NCBI GenBank assembly: GCA_921293015.1
Contig: OV121092.1
Location: 11,972,001-12,036,000, forward strand
Direction of reading: 5' to 3'
DNA: 64,000 bases
From: Phorcus lineatus
Taxonomy: Eukaryota > Mollusca > Gastropoda > Trochida > Trochidae
The stretch's first letter is position 1; every line of letters starts with the position of its first letter. The notes beneath the pieces are model-generated. The model ran no database searches and had not been told where the DNA came from. It saw nothing but the letters and a program-made list of their open reading frames with translations. Position numbers and translations under genes: made by a program. Of this stretch, positions 40,327 to 52,900 are shown piece by piece.

Positions 40327-42128
40327 TTAATGTTCAATATGTTTAGCAGAGGCGCTACAAGTTCCTCAAATGGCGAAGTTTTCATGGTTGCATACATTAA
40401 ACAGATTTCTGAACAACCTTGATTATTTGATCTCGCGTCTGTCGTGCTAACATTGTTATGCTCAATGTTTTTATTATATATATAAAAATTTGTCCCAAAT
40501 GGCGAAGTGTTCATGGCGGACATTTAAACCGTTTTCTGAACACGCTTGATGATTAACGCTCGCTACCGGTAACATGTTGAATGATAATCTCTGAATCTTG
40601 AACTAATTGTAAATGTTGTATTCGCTCATATGGTTTGAATCTATTGTTATTGAATCACTTACAATTATACATCTTTGGCCTTGACGTTACAAGTAGACAA
40701 TACAATGTAGACATATAACCTGATTTTGTTGTAATTATTTCGACGATTCTGATTGGCCACAAGCTCGAAAAACATGAAATCACTTCTCTATATACGCTAT
40801 GATAGGCGATTTTAAAGATATTGTTGCCGCTATACATAGAGAGAGACACAAAACAAACAAAGCTCAAAAGGTCAACATGGATGTTCTGATAGGAGCAGTA
40901 TTATAAATGACAACTTCTTAGTTGATTTCTAGGCTAATTATTCTTCAGGTAGATAATCACTACACCAATGTCTATATAAACGCCTCTTAAGAATTTCGTA
41001 GAGGTTCTGGGGATCATGTTACAATCATGATTGACACTATTTTTTGTAGTAACGATTTTATTCGTAAGGTCACTGGAGTTGTTAATCTAGATTTGAGTAC
41101 ATGCTTACTTTCAGATAACCATTTTGAATGCGAGCTACTTTTAATAATATTGATGAAATGATGAAAGAATTTGTGCTTTTTTTGATAAGTATAAGCTGTC
41201 ACACACTTCACTGCATAATTTATTTCTTAATGGATTTCTGTCAAGTGGTAGAGACATATTTCATTCAATTCTAACATAGCATATCCTCTTCCTGGTATTT
41301 GGAACATAATACATGTTAATCTATAAAATATCACAACATAAAATAAATAGTGATAAAAAGTGAGAAAATAACTGTGGCATAAATTATAACATGTTTCACA
41401 AATCATTTGTTTCATGAATGGAATATTTAACAAACTCATTAACATTTTGTCAGACCTACGGGGCTGCACATACATGTAAGTTGCCCGACAGGAGTTTCAT
41501 ATTTACAGACACACTTGATGCACAACCTAGAGATACTATGATGAGATTAACTGCTCAAATTGATAGATGTATTAACACATTCTGGAAAGAGTTTTCAATT
41601 GAACGGGAAAGCAAATTTTGAATTTTCTTCAAAAACACACTGAAGGATGCTCATAGTGTAAAATGGATAATTCCCTGTTGCCATTTTTTGAAGGAGTTGA
41701 ATGAGTGAGCTATTAAAAGCACCGTTTGGGCAATATCTATCCAATTAGCGGCGTCCAATGTGTTGAAACATACATATTAGTTATATACGTTTTGAAAATT
41801 ACATGCCTTCTGATTTGATTTTAAATGGTTGTTACGTTCAACTTCCGCAGTCTTTCACACTTTGCTGCATGAATAATACTTTGGGCTGATCATGAATAAT
41901 TATTTATCATATGTTCTATACAAAATGTCACAATTTCATAGTATAATAATTCACTTTTGTTACAAAAGACCCAATCACATTAACGGTTCCAAAAAACTTA
42001 TTTCAAACTTCAATGTGAAAGAGTGTAAAGTACAAAACTGCTTCAGCTAGACATCTCTGTATCCAAAACGCCAACGTGGCTCCTCACTCAATAGCAAAAA
42101 ACGTTCAACCATCATCGCGGCAGTTAAA
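40327..42128. other. Non-coding stretch
   Basis: A direct repeat of about 60 bp (ATGGCGAAGT...TTCTGAACA) occurs at 40371 and 40498. A plus-strand frame at 41418-41621 and minus frames at 41014-41475 do not resemble any family I know and have no convincing splice sites. Confidence 0.4.
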
Positions 42129-44213
42129 TTATAACACACTTAACTTTTCTAAAACTTGTTTATACACATTCAGAACCTGTCCAATTGATGGTCTTCGAGA
42201 TGGATTTTCACTTTTGCAGCGACGATTAATGCCGGATAATTGCGATTTGATAGTGTCAAATTCATTTCCAAGGAAATGCATACAAATGGTTGGAATCTTC
42301 CATATGTCAGCTCGTTCATCGTATTTGTTTCCATAACGTTGTTCTGGCGCAGTAAAGGACGTATTATATGCGTGCTCTTTGTAATCTGTCACCAAAAGTC
42401 CTCCTTTTCGTTCTACCTCCTTCAACCTTCTGACATCGTGAATAACCACGCCAAGATCCCGTGTTAAAGACATTTGCGAGAGGTAGTCCTCTATGGTGGG
42501 TGTCTCCACAAGAACCAAGGTACCTATAGGACTGTTATGTAGGTAATGGACGACTTCAATGTAGGATAAGCAAGTCGCTAGTCGTGTACCAATGTTGTTA
42601 TGCTCCTGAAAGTCATGCGACTTAAGAAGGGTTTCATAGTTGAGAGGAGAGCCCAGTGAATGAAACTCGGTCACAAAGCTGAAACCACAAACTCCAATAA
42701 GTTGCGTCACTTTGTGACATGATTGCAAAATCTTAAGACGCATGCGTATCCGCTTGTAGTGATCTCTCCATATCCTTATTTCTTCTTTTATAGTGTTGCG
42801 AAGAACGTGGTAATTTTTCCATTTCGCCTTTTCCAACTGGAAGATAACATTAACTTAAATAAAAATCAAGATTACTGTGCACTGAAGTGTTTCCACTGAT
42901 TGCTTTGACTACCGGCTATGCCAAATAGTCCGGTTGCCAAACCTCAAATTTTTGTCAACCCCGCAATTGGGTATGTTCAACGTTTTTTGGCTGTTTCTAA
43001 TTCTGTGAGGTGTGCATACATACATGAGTGTAAATGAATGGTATGTTCTTTAACCACATTGAATTTGATTGTTGCATATGTTACAGGAATTAAACTCTTG
43101 GCAGATACCAAAATGTTGTGTGGTTATCAAGATATGAAATTATTCAAGATTTTCAATAATACCGGCATAGAAATGCCCATCTATAGCATAAAATATTGGT
43201 GTGGTCTATACTGAAATAGCTTAATCTGATTCCTTACCCCTCTAAATATGGGGTTAGACACCAAAATAAATATGATACGTTGCATAGTTGCCGAGATATT
43301 GACAAAAACAAGATTTTCGACAATGGCTGACCTAATTTGCATATTGCAGGGATTGCCCAATGATGACAGAGTGGCATCATTCAGATTCTTAAAGAGCACA
43401 CCTCACAGGTCTAGAAACAGCCAAAAAACATTGTACATACCACATTGCACACTTATCTGTCTCTGCCACCGGACTAAAAGGTTGTTGAAATGTTGTCAAC
43501 TCAACAGAAGAACGATTGATGGTTTTTAATTAAAATTGCAGAAATTATGCTCTAGTAAAATCACGTTTTCGTAGAATGTTAATGGATTAAAGGGAAATTG
43601 ACATTTTTTAAACTGTTCTGAATGATGTGAAAACAATCTGTGAAAAACTTTATTTGAGCTGAAGTATTTTCAATTGATTCGATCATATTTATCAAAATGT
43701 TCTGACACCTAATGTTCATTTGATTAGCTTTGTTAAATTATACCTGCTCTCGTTGTTGAAATATATGATACCATATGTTGAACGTATGATAAACACAGAT
43801 CTTTTATCTAAATAGCAAGTTATTGTTTGTTAGTTCGGAAAGTTCGTTTTTCCCTAGTTAATATACCATAGTTCGTTTATTATGAGGTAATAAAACAAAG
43901 TTATCCAGACTTTTAGCGATTTTCTATTTTAGGAAACAACATAAGTCAATCCTACGTATATCTGGGAATCCTCTCCTTGTAATCTCTCATATGCATGGAC
44001 TTGACTTTGAATCATGTCACACTTCAGAAGAGGTCTGCAACTGTCCATGCCTGGTAGACCGAAGTAACCAGACTCACAAGTTGGCCGACACTGAGTTTCT
44101 CGAGTCTGAATGTCTTCTATACAGCAGAGATCATTTTTGTGACTTGATTTCTTGTAAATCATCAACAAGCAAAGTATGATTGTGAATGCCAAGAATTTCG
44201 ATTTGTTACAGAT
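42129..44213 (-). CDS. POMK: POMK/SGK196-like protein O-mannose kinase
   Basis: Two exons join in phase 0: 44213-43956 and 42836-42129 (321 residues). A further upstream exon with the start Met is needed, because the 5' exon begins at an acceptor (TTCTTTTACAG). The N-terminus has a membrane anchor (FLAFTIILCLLMIY), then a lumenal Cys-rich lead (CESGYFGLPGMDSCRPLLKC) that aligns with the POMK lead YGHF...MKNCSPWLSC. The kinase part follows the POMK order: VTQLIGVCGFSFVTEFHSLG, YLHNSPIGT, VVIHDVRRL, SFTAPEQ, DERADIWKIP and SRRPSIGQVL. POMK phosphorylates O-mannose on alpha-dystroglycan in the ER and so allows matriglycan synthesis. The N-lobe is divergent: the stretch matching the beta-3 strand reads YHVLRNTI and has no evident VAVK lysine. 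The intron contains a 551-bp inverted-repeat element. Confidence 0.8.
42926..43476. mobile_element. Inverted-repeat (MITE-like) element in POMK intron
   Basis: The ends are TAGTCCGG...CCGGACTA. The inverted arms run for some 85 bases with mismatches and include a well-kept inner block, TTTTTTGGCTGTTTCTA...GTGAGGTGTGC on the left against its complement on the right (43395-43440). No transposase is present. The flanks are too simple to define a target duplication. Confidence 0.6.
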
Positions 44214-46062
44214 CTGTAAAAGAACATGATTTTTACTTTCATTTCAATTTTAAGATGCTTTGATGTATTCTAATTTTTTAAATGTTCGATGCATGAAGTA
44301 CTCCATTCTATAGTAACACCGGCTGTAGTACTAGATATTGATAATACATAAACGGAAATTAAGGTAATTTCTAGATATTTGTTATCAATTATGAACATGA
44401 AGCAAAATAGGAAAAAAACCGTCATCTTACCTTCCAAAACGTTTTCATGTTTAGAAATATATACTCAATATGCAATACATCATGTTCAAAAGCTTGTATG
44501 ATTTATATAAAGCCTACGGCAGGGGCAGTTACTTAGTCAATTGCTTTTATTGTTTAATTTCGATTTCTTTTCATATTTCGTCTGCATTGATTTCGACAGA
44601 TGTTCTTTTATGTTAAGACCTACGACATCGACTGTTCCCGGCCTGCGGACAACAATTTTTAACTCACATAATGTAAAGAGCAAGAGAAATATTTCATTTT
44701 ATCAAAATAATCTTTTCTTTAGTAGAGAGAACATGTATATTTATAAAGAATAAATCAACATATTACTACAAAGTTCACATTTATAGGATTTGAAGTATTT
44801 TAGCCGTATATCCAAGTCTTTAATACAAACATTTCTTTGACAGTTTATTTCCAGGTTTATCTTCGTTCTCTCCGCTGGATATGTTTGCCATGTTTGTTAT
44901 TTTAACCATTTCTACCGTAAAGATTTAATATCACGCATCTGGTAGGTAGACGCCATGTTACTAGCAGAGACTCTGTTGAAGGATTGTCACCCTCCACAAC
45001 TAATATTCGTCCTCTTGAATGAAGAGTATGAATTAATGTGTGATTATCTTCTGGAAAAGTTCTCAATCACTCAAATACATATGTATTCTTATGTTTCATG
45101 ATTTTGGATTTTTTTTATTTGCATGTATTTCTTTTGATTGTTTTTAATCTTAAAGTTAACCCACATTTACAAATGAGTAAAGCCATTGAAGAAAGGCAAC
45201 TGAATGTCTGTGTTAGGAACATGTTCTGTCAAGAATTCCTCCGAATTTCATTAATCACAGAATGGTACTAATATTTTCAAGTTATTTTCAAATACACTTC
45301 AGGTCGTTAAATGGCTTTAAAAAAGTATTTTTTGGGGCCACAATGTTTGGCATTTAAGTTAAATATTTATCAAATAAAAAATATTAATTCGTGTTTCAAA
45401 ATCGCTGTTTCAATTTCCGGCTTCATGGTGGCTTTTCTAAATAGTTTTTTCTAAATGAAGCCTGAACACTTAAAAAATATTGTAATTCATTTCATGATGG
45501 ATTATTTTCAAATTAAAACGAGATGGTGCAGAAATAAATATTTTTACAACTTATACAAGAGATATTAGACAGAAAAAAACAAGGGACGGCACTTGGGAGG
45601 CTAAAATCGGAAAAAATACATGGCCATTTTTAAAAGCCATTAAAATTGATGCATTTTCACAAAACATGTATAAAAATATGCATCATATGATTTTACAAGC
45701 TGTATTTGGTATATAAAAAAAGCAGTCTACTGTCTAAATATCAAAGTACATCTGGTGAGCATGATCAAATTTCCTACAAGTTTTCTCAGGCCCCATGCCT
45801 TACATATCTATATCTCTTCTTATTTTCAGATACTAAATTTCGTTTTCTAGAATGACTGTAGAAGATATCCAGACATTGGCACGACTCCGAGACACAAACG
45901 GTGTTTCAATTAGCAAAACAACTGTCTGGACTGAGTCGACAGGTGTTTGGTACACGTATTGCTCTAGGAGTAACACCAGTGTTTGAATGAATGGAGAAAT
46001 GCACTGAGACTGGAAGATCCCACATAAGAATCAAGAGTTCTCTATCCATATACTCAAATAAA
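44214..46062. other. Non-coding stretch upstream of POMK-like exons
   Basis: The start exon of the POMK-like gene should lie here or further up, but I could not find an ATG exon with a donor in the right phase. A minus-strand copy of the dispersed repeat lies at about 45855-45985. Confidence 0.4.
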
Positions 46063-46345
46063 ACCAAGGGATCTGGGATAAAACTATGATTTTACAAACC
46101 AAGAGGTCTGGGATAAAACTATGATTTTACAAACCAAGAGATCTGGGATAAAACTTTGATATTTTAGACAAAGGGATCTGGGATAAAACTATAATATTTC
46201 AAACCAAGGGATCTGGGATAAAGCTATGATATTTTAAACCAAGATATCTGGGATAAAATTATGATATTTTAGACAAAGGGATCTGGGATAAAACTATAAT
46301 ATTTCAAACCAAGGGATCTGGGATAAAGCTATTATATTTTAAAAA
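46063..46345. repeat. Eight tandem copies of a 35-bp unit
   Basis: CTGGGATAAA recurs at 46073, 46108, 46143, 46178, 46213, 46248, 46283 and 46318, exactly 35 bp apart. The unit is ACCAAGGGATCTGGGATAAA plus ACTATGATATTTTAA. Confidence 0.95.
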
Positions 46346-46917
46346 CAAACGTCCTCAGTATCAAACCATGATGTTTTATTATCTTAAACGGAGAATAATC
46401 TTTACTTTTATCATAGACCTCACCTTAGATTTCGGTTTCAAGTCGTACGCCTTTAGTGTTGTAAAACATTTTTTTTTATTATTGTTGCTTTTCATAGCAC
46501 AAGACCTCAATAAAGTAATTATCATAAGTTATGGACACATATTTTTTAATATCTGATCTCCTGTACACATTAATTTTCATGTACAGTAAATGTTGAAAAT
46601 AATCACATTTCCATAATTCACAAGCTCCTCCATACTAAGTATGAAAGATCAAAAGTACATACAGTACAGAACATTTAGTACATTCAATTTGGTAACAGTA
46701 TACGCCCACGTAACAAAGCTTAAGTTTCAGTCAAGCTTATAAGCGTCCGTTGTGTCACAGTTTTTTCGGAAAAACAAAATACATTGTCATTTCATTGTCA
46801 TGGTGAATGTTTTGTTCATTTTTTTAACGACAGGTCTAAAGTTTGCTGAATCGATAAGCACCCGAACATTTGTGAGAGGAATTACGGTATAAAGTTTGCC
46901 CCTTGTGCTTGAGCCTG

Positions 46918-49900
46918 TCACGTATGACTAGAATCTTCGAATGGTATGAATGTCCACTTCTGATAGCTCGACCCATCACACTCCACCACTATTAGGGAGT
47001 GCTTCTGTTCTGCCGTCAACCCGTCCACTCTTTCCAAACACTTTCCCGAAACGGTCTGTATTATTGTTCCCTTGCTCTGTAAAATAATGAGATTGTTAAG
47101 AGTCAATATTAAACTTTTCTTAAGTTGCATGACGTCACCGTGGGATAAAGGTATCAATACCTATGTGTTATGTATTCCACCTTCATAACTAAAGAATGGT
47201 ATAAATGGAGATAAAACGTCCTGTGTATATGTGCTCATGCTGTTCGGTGAATTCCTATTAACTTAATGACTGTGATGGCTGTTTGGTATAAACAAAGAGA
47301 GAGACAAATTTAAGACAGTGATTTACATCAATTTATACACAATATATGCCTCCGGTGATGGTATAATGATAAACAAAAATATCAGATAACAATATTGACC
47401 TTTTGTATCCTCATAACAATTGATTTTCTTTGAAAATACGAAATACTTTTGCAATATTTAATCACTTCCAAGTAAATGCAAGAAAAAAACATAATTGATT
47501 AGTCGATATGAGCCTGCAAAATTCGAACGCCGAACCAAATGAGCCCCTACAGAAAGCCTTTTTTAAAAGCCCTTTATTTAAAGGTACGAAGCATCATATT
47601 GGTGTCGTATTTGACACTGCTGAAAACACTTGCTGAAATTTTGACTATTTTGACGTCCATGTAATATTCGATATACCATGCTTTGTCTGATGTAGTTTTA
47701 GCTATATATACCTTGTCATAACTCCATTTCATGTTATTTTGGTTTTCACGACAAAACACGAGTCTCACGACATTTTCCATCCCGATCCCCAAACACATTT
47801 CTTCAAGTCTCATCTCTCCAGTAAGTGTTAAAGAAAATACCTGAAACACGATATTGAGTAATTAGTGAGTTGGGTAAACTTACATCGATAGCTCATACAT
47901 ACCCTGAAATGTAACTGTCTACTTAACTGAATATCGTGGTAGTTTCTGCGATAATTTACAGAGCGGTATGTATTGCCATTCTGGTTCCCCAAGTGTGTTA
48001 CGCTGCGCTTCCACTTGCTAACTTACACAAAGGCACCTTGTACACGATGGCGGCACCATGGGGAAGAAACATGGAATATGGCGGCTTATCAAAAGGGTGT
48101 TTAGAAGTTTTGCTTAGCATTTTCATCCGTCCTGACACATACGTCAAGGCATAATTAACTCTAACATAGATCTATCATTTCTTCCGGTGCGCATGCGTGA
48201 AAGGCTGAAGACGTGAGATTTTTGCTCTCCCGACTTTCCAAATCATTTTAGACTCAGAATATATATTCAGTTTTTTTCTCCACCTAACTACGAGTGCTAA
48301 TCATGGGAATAACAAACGAGCTATGGAGATCAAGAATTGGAGGTTTTTCCTCTCCATCTGGACATAGGCAAATCAGTCATATCGATGAGACGTACTGTGA
48401 GTCCACAACATGGACGCCCGGTATGAACTTTGCGTATAGACTGTATTGTGTATCCCTTGTGCCCACGGCGATCCTTGCTCTTGGAGTAGCTGGAAATAAC
48501 CATTCTCGATACATTGGTGAGTTTTTATCAGGTTATTCTATGCAAATTGAACTTTTTGCACAATTGAACAACGTGGATACCATGTGCTTCAAGTACTGCA
48601 CGCTGATCACGACTTGTTCGGATGTCGTACCACTGACCCAGTTTCTAGGTGACAGCGTGTTTACCAACAACCTCCTCAGTGACGGTGACATCGAAAGTAA
48701 CCCGGGACCAACTGACGGGCGTAAAACACGTCAAACAACGCTCCCAACTACAAGTGATAACATGAATGATGAATCAAGCAATTCTACAACTGCTGTCGCG
48801 TTGGTTGAACTTACAAAACAAATTTCAGAACTAAGTAAGAACATTGCTCTCTTACAGGTGGAAATGGCTGATATTTCTAAGAAAGTGGATAGTCGTCTCG
48901 GTAGACTAGAAGAGGCTGTAGATGATGTTAAGAAGGATGGAATGGACGTTAGGAATGTTATTGCAGATCAAAATATACGAATACAAGAACTTGAAGATTC
49001 TCTTGATAGAGCTGAAGCCTATTCTCGAAGGAACAACCTTCTGTTCTTTGGTATTCCCGGTGACGTTACAGAATCCACACTTGTTTCCCAAGATCACGTT
49101 AGTGAGTTTATATCTGAAACCCTCAAGATCGAAGATACAACAGCAATAACATTCGACACCGTTCATAGACTTAAATCTAAATCTTCACCCCCACCTATTA
49201 TTGCCAAATTCATGTGTCGAGATGACAGGGAAATAGTTCTAGCTGCTGCTAGGACTTGTCTTAAGGATAGCACAACTGAAAGGGTGTCTCAAGATTTCAC
49301 TCATCGTGTTCGAGCTGTGAGAAAACTCCTTATACCATTTATGGTTGAAGCAAGAGGCGAAGGAAAAAATGCTTATTTGTCTGAAGACAAACTTGTCATC
49401 GATAAGGTCAGGTACAGATATGACGCGGCTAACCGGACTATTACTCGATGCAGAGTAAATTCGAGACCCAGATCCCTAGACTCTCAAACCAACAAATAGG
49501 ATAACGGCCTTGACCTCCAAACACAAACTGATATTACGGATACTCCACCTGAACATTATGATGACAACAAGTCGTATACATCATCTATATCCATGATATC
49601 CTGGAATGTCAATGGATTATATAACAAGATAAGTAACCCTACTTTTCTTTCATTTTTAAATGATTATGAAATAATAAGCTTGATAGAAACATGGGCAAAG
49701 AACACTGATGATTTTGTAAACCTCTTTACATCATATAAATGTTTTCAGTCTATACGCCCTAAAGCAAAACATTTTGGAAGATATAGCGGAGGTTTAGCAG
49801 TTTATGTTTCAGAGAAATTCTGTGATCTTTTTACAAGAGCCTATATGCATTGGGAAGATTCAATCTGCCTTATTAGTAAAATACCAAACATTAATGATAC

Positions 49901-52900
49901 TATAGTCATACTGCTCTTCGTATATGTCTCTCCAGAAGCCACCTCTAACGCCGAAGGAATAGAATCATTGGGGACAAAGCTTTCGGAACTGAAGAGTGAC
50001 TATCCTGACAGTGCAATTTTACTGAGTGGTGATATGAATTCAAGGACTGGTAGTGAGTTGGACTATATCGAAGATGACAGTATAGACTACCTACCCCCTG
50101 AAGATTTTATGTACGATGCCACCACGTCACCGCCTCCACCTCGTTTCAATAAGGACACTGTTGTTAACAGTTATGGGAAGCAATTTCTAGACTTATGTAG
50201 ACTATTCAACATACATATTTTAAATGGACGATGGTCAGAGCCATCTGGGGATTTCACATACATGGGTCACAATGGTTTCAGTACCCCTGACTATATATGT
50301 GTCTCATCTTGCTTATACTCAACCGTAACAGATTTCAAAGTGATATCACGCTCTGAGTCTGATCACCTCCCTCTAGTTATATCTCTTCAGCTATTTAGTG
50401 ACCAAAATGTAAATAAGTGTACCTCTGTCTCACAGAATCCAGATAGAATAATCTACAAGTGGAGAGTAGAGAATGAGGGAAAATATATAAATGAATTTAA
50501 ATCAGATTACGTAAATAGTTGCTTAAGTACATTTTTGGATTATGTCACTAATGACGATATTGTCGCAGCTGTTGATTGTCTGATAAATATAATGCATTAC
50601 AGTGGAAGGTCTATGCTTACAGGAGAAAGAAAGTTTAAAAGGAAACAACCAAAATGGTTCGATTTAGAGTGTGAACAATTAAAAAAGAAAAAGTACCGAC
50701 TTCTAAACCATTTCAGGAAATATCCAACTAAAAATAATTACAGTTTATTTGACCAGAGTAGGAAAACCTTTAAACATGTGTGTAGAGTCAAACAAAGGGT
50801 GTTTAGAGAAAACGTGGCAAAGACACTAACTAAAGCATCTGTATCAAAAGATCAAAAAGGATTCTGGAGTCTTATAAAAAGATATTCAAGAAAATCAAAT
50901 AAGAAATGTGATATATCGGCAGAAACATGGCATTCTTACTTTAATGATTTACTAAACCCTAAAGTTAATACTGCTAGTGAATTTAATGAGTTCGATGATT
51001 TTGTTGATAAATACGTTGCTGATCACGATTGCAATGATTGTATGGACAATGATTTGTCGTACGACATGACCACAGATGAGGTTAAGGCAGCTATAGATGA
51101 AGTGAAACTTGATAAATCTCCTGGTGATGACGGGATACCATCGGAATTTTTTAAGTCTGTAAAAGATAACCTTGCACCATATCTTGCTCTACTATTTTCC
51201 CATATTCTTTCTAAAGGTAAATTTCCTGAAGCGTGGAGTTCTGCATTAATAATACCAATTTATAAGAATGGATCAGCAAATGAACCTAGCAATTACAGGG
51301 GCATTTCATTACTAAATAGCATGAGCAAACTTTTTACAACAATTATTAATAAGAGAATGGATGATCATGTTGAAAATGTTGGACTTATTGGTGAATATCA
51401 AGGTGGTTTTAGGAAAAACCATTCTACGATAGATAATATATTCACTCTGCAATCTATCATTCAAAAACACACAACAAGAAAACAAGGTAGATTCTATTGC
51501 GCATTTGTTGATTTTAAAAAGGCTTTCGACATGGTTAATAGGACAAAGCTTCTTTATATTCTTTTGAATAATGGGATACATGGAAACATTTTTAAAGTCT
51601 TAAAAGACTTGTATAAAAAGGTGAAATCTGCAGTCGTAATAGAAGGTACGAAACTGTCTGATTATTTCAACTGCTCTACAGGAGTAAGACAGGGTTGTGC
51701 ACTTAGTCCGCTGCTGTTTTCCATTTTTATCAAGGAGCTGACCGAGTCTATGAGTGAAGTTTTTGATAATGGAATATTTATATCAGAGGATATGTATAAC
51801 ATTTTGTCTTTACTCTTTGCGGATGATTTAGTTCTGGTTGCTGATACACCTCTCAAGCTACAAAAGCAATTAGATTTTCTCCAGAGCTATTGTTTAAAAT
51901 GGGGTATGGAGATTAATACTACCAAAACTAAAGTGATTGTATATATGATAATATAGAAATCGAAGTGGTCAATGCATATAAGTATCTCGGTATAATGATG
52001 ACACCTAAACGTGTGTGGACAAGAGCATGTAATGTTTTAGCACAACAAGCTAACAAAGCTTTGTTCCCCATAAAAAGTCTTATTCGTAAATATGATGTAA
52101 GTATTCGTGATGCATTTAAGATATTTGATATGAAAATTGTTCCAATCTTGATGTATGGTAGCGAAATATGGGGATATAAGGAAATGAATCAAATTGAAAT
52201 CGTTCATCGATCTTTCTGTAAATTTGTATTGAATGTAAGTAAAAACTTCCCTAATGTCGCTATATATGGAGAATGTGGGAGATATCCCTTGTATATCAAT
52301 TCGTGTTTAAACTGCATCAGATATTGATTCAGATTGATTACTATGCCATCATCTAGATACCCTCATCAATCATATCTTATGTTAAAGCAAACTTGTTATA
52401 GAAAACGTACTAACTGGGCATCTAAGGTTAAGCAGCTATTATTCACTTATGGATTTGGACATGTCTGGGCACAACAGGGAGTAGGGGATACAGTTATATT
52501 TTTAAAGATATTCAAGGAAAGATTAATTGATTGTGCAAAACAAGACTGGCACGCAGAACTTACAGATAAAGTCTCGCTGCAATTCTATTCCACAATAAAA
52601 ACATCATTTACTTCTGAAATGTATATATATAACATCAATAATACGAAGTACAGGAAAGCATTGCTAATTTTCAGAAGCTGTTACAACCGTCTTGGAATAC
52701 AATGTATTAGAAAAGGTTTTTGTGACTATGACAATTCTGATACTAAATGTTCTTTATGTAATGTAACTGAAGATGAAATGCATATTATATATCACTGTCC
52801 AATGTATCAAACTCTTCGTGATTATTCAGTCACAAGAAAAATATAAAGAGTCTTCTGTATTTAATGGAATCTAATGATCATATTTTCCTGATGGGAAAAT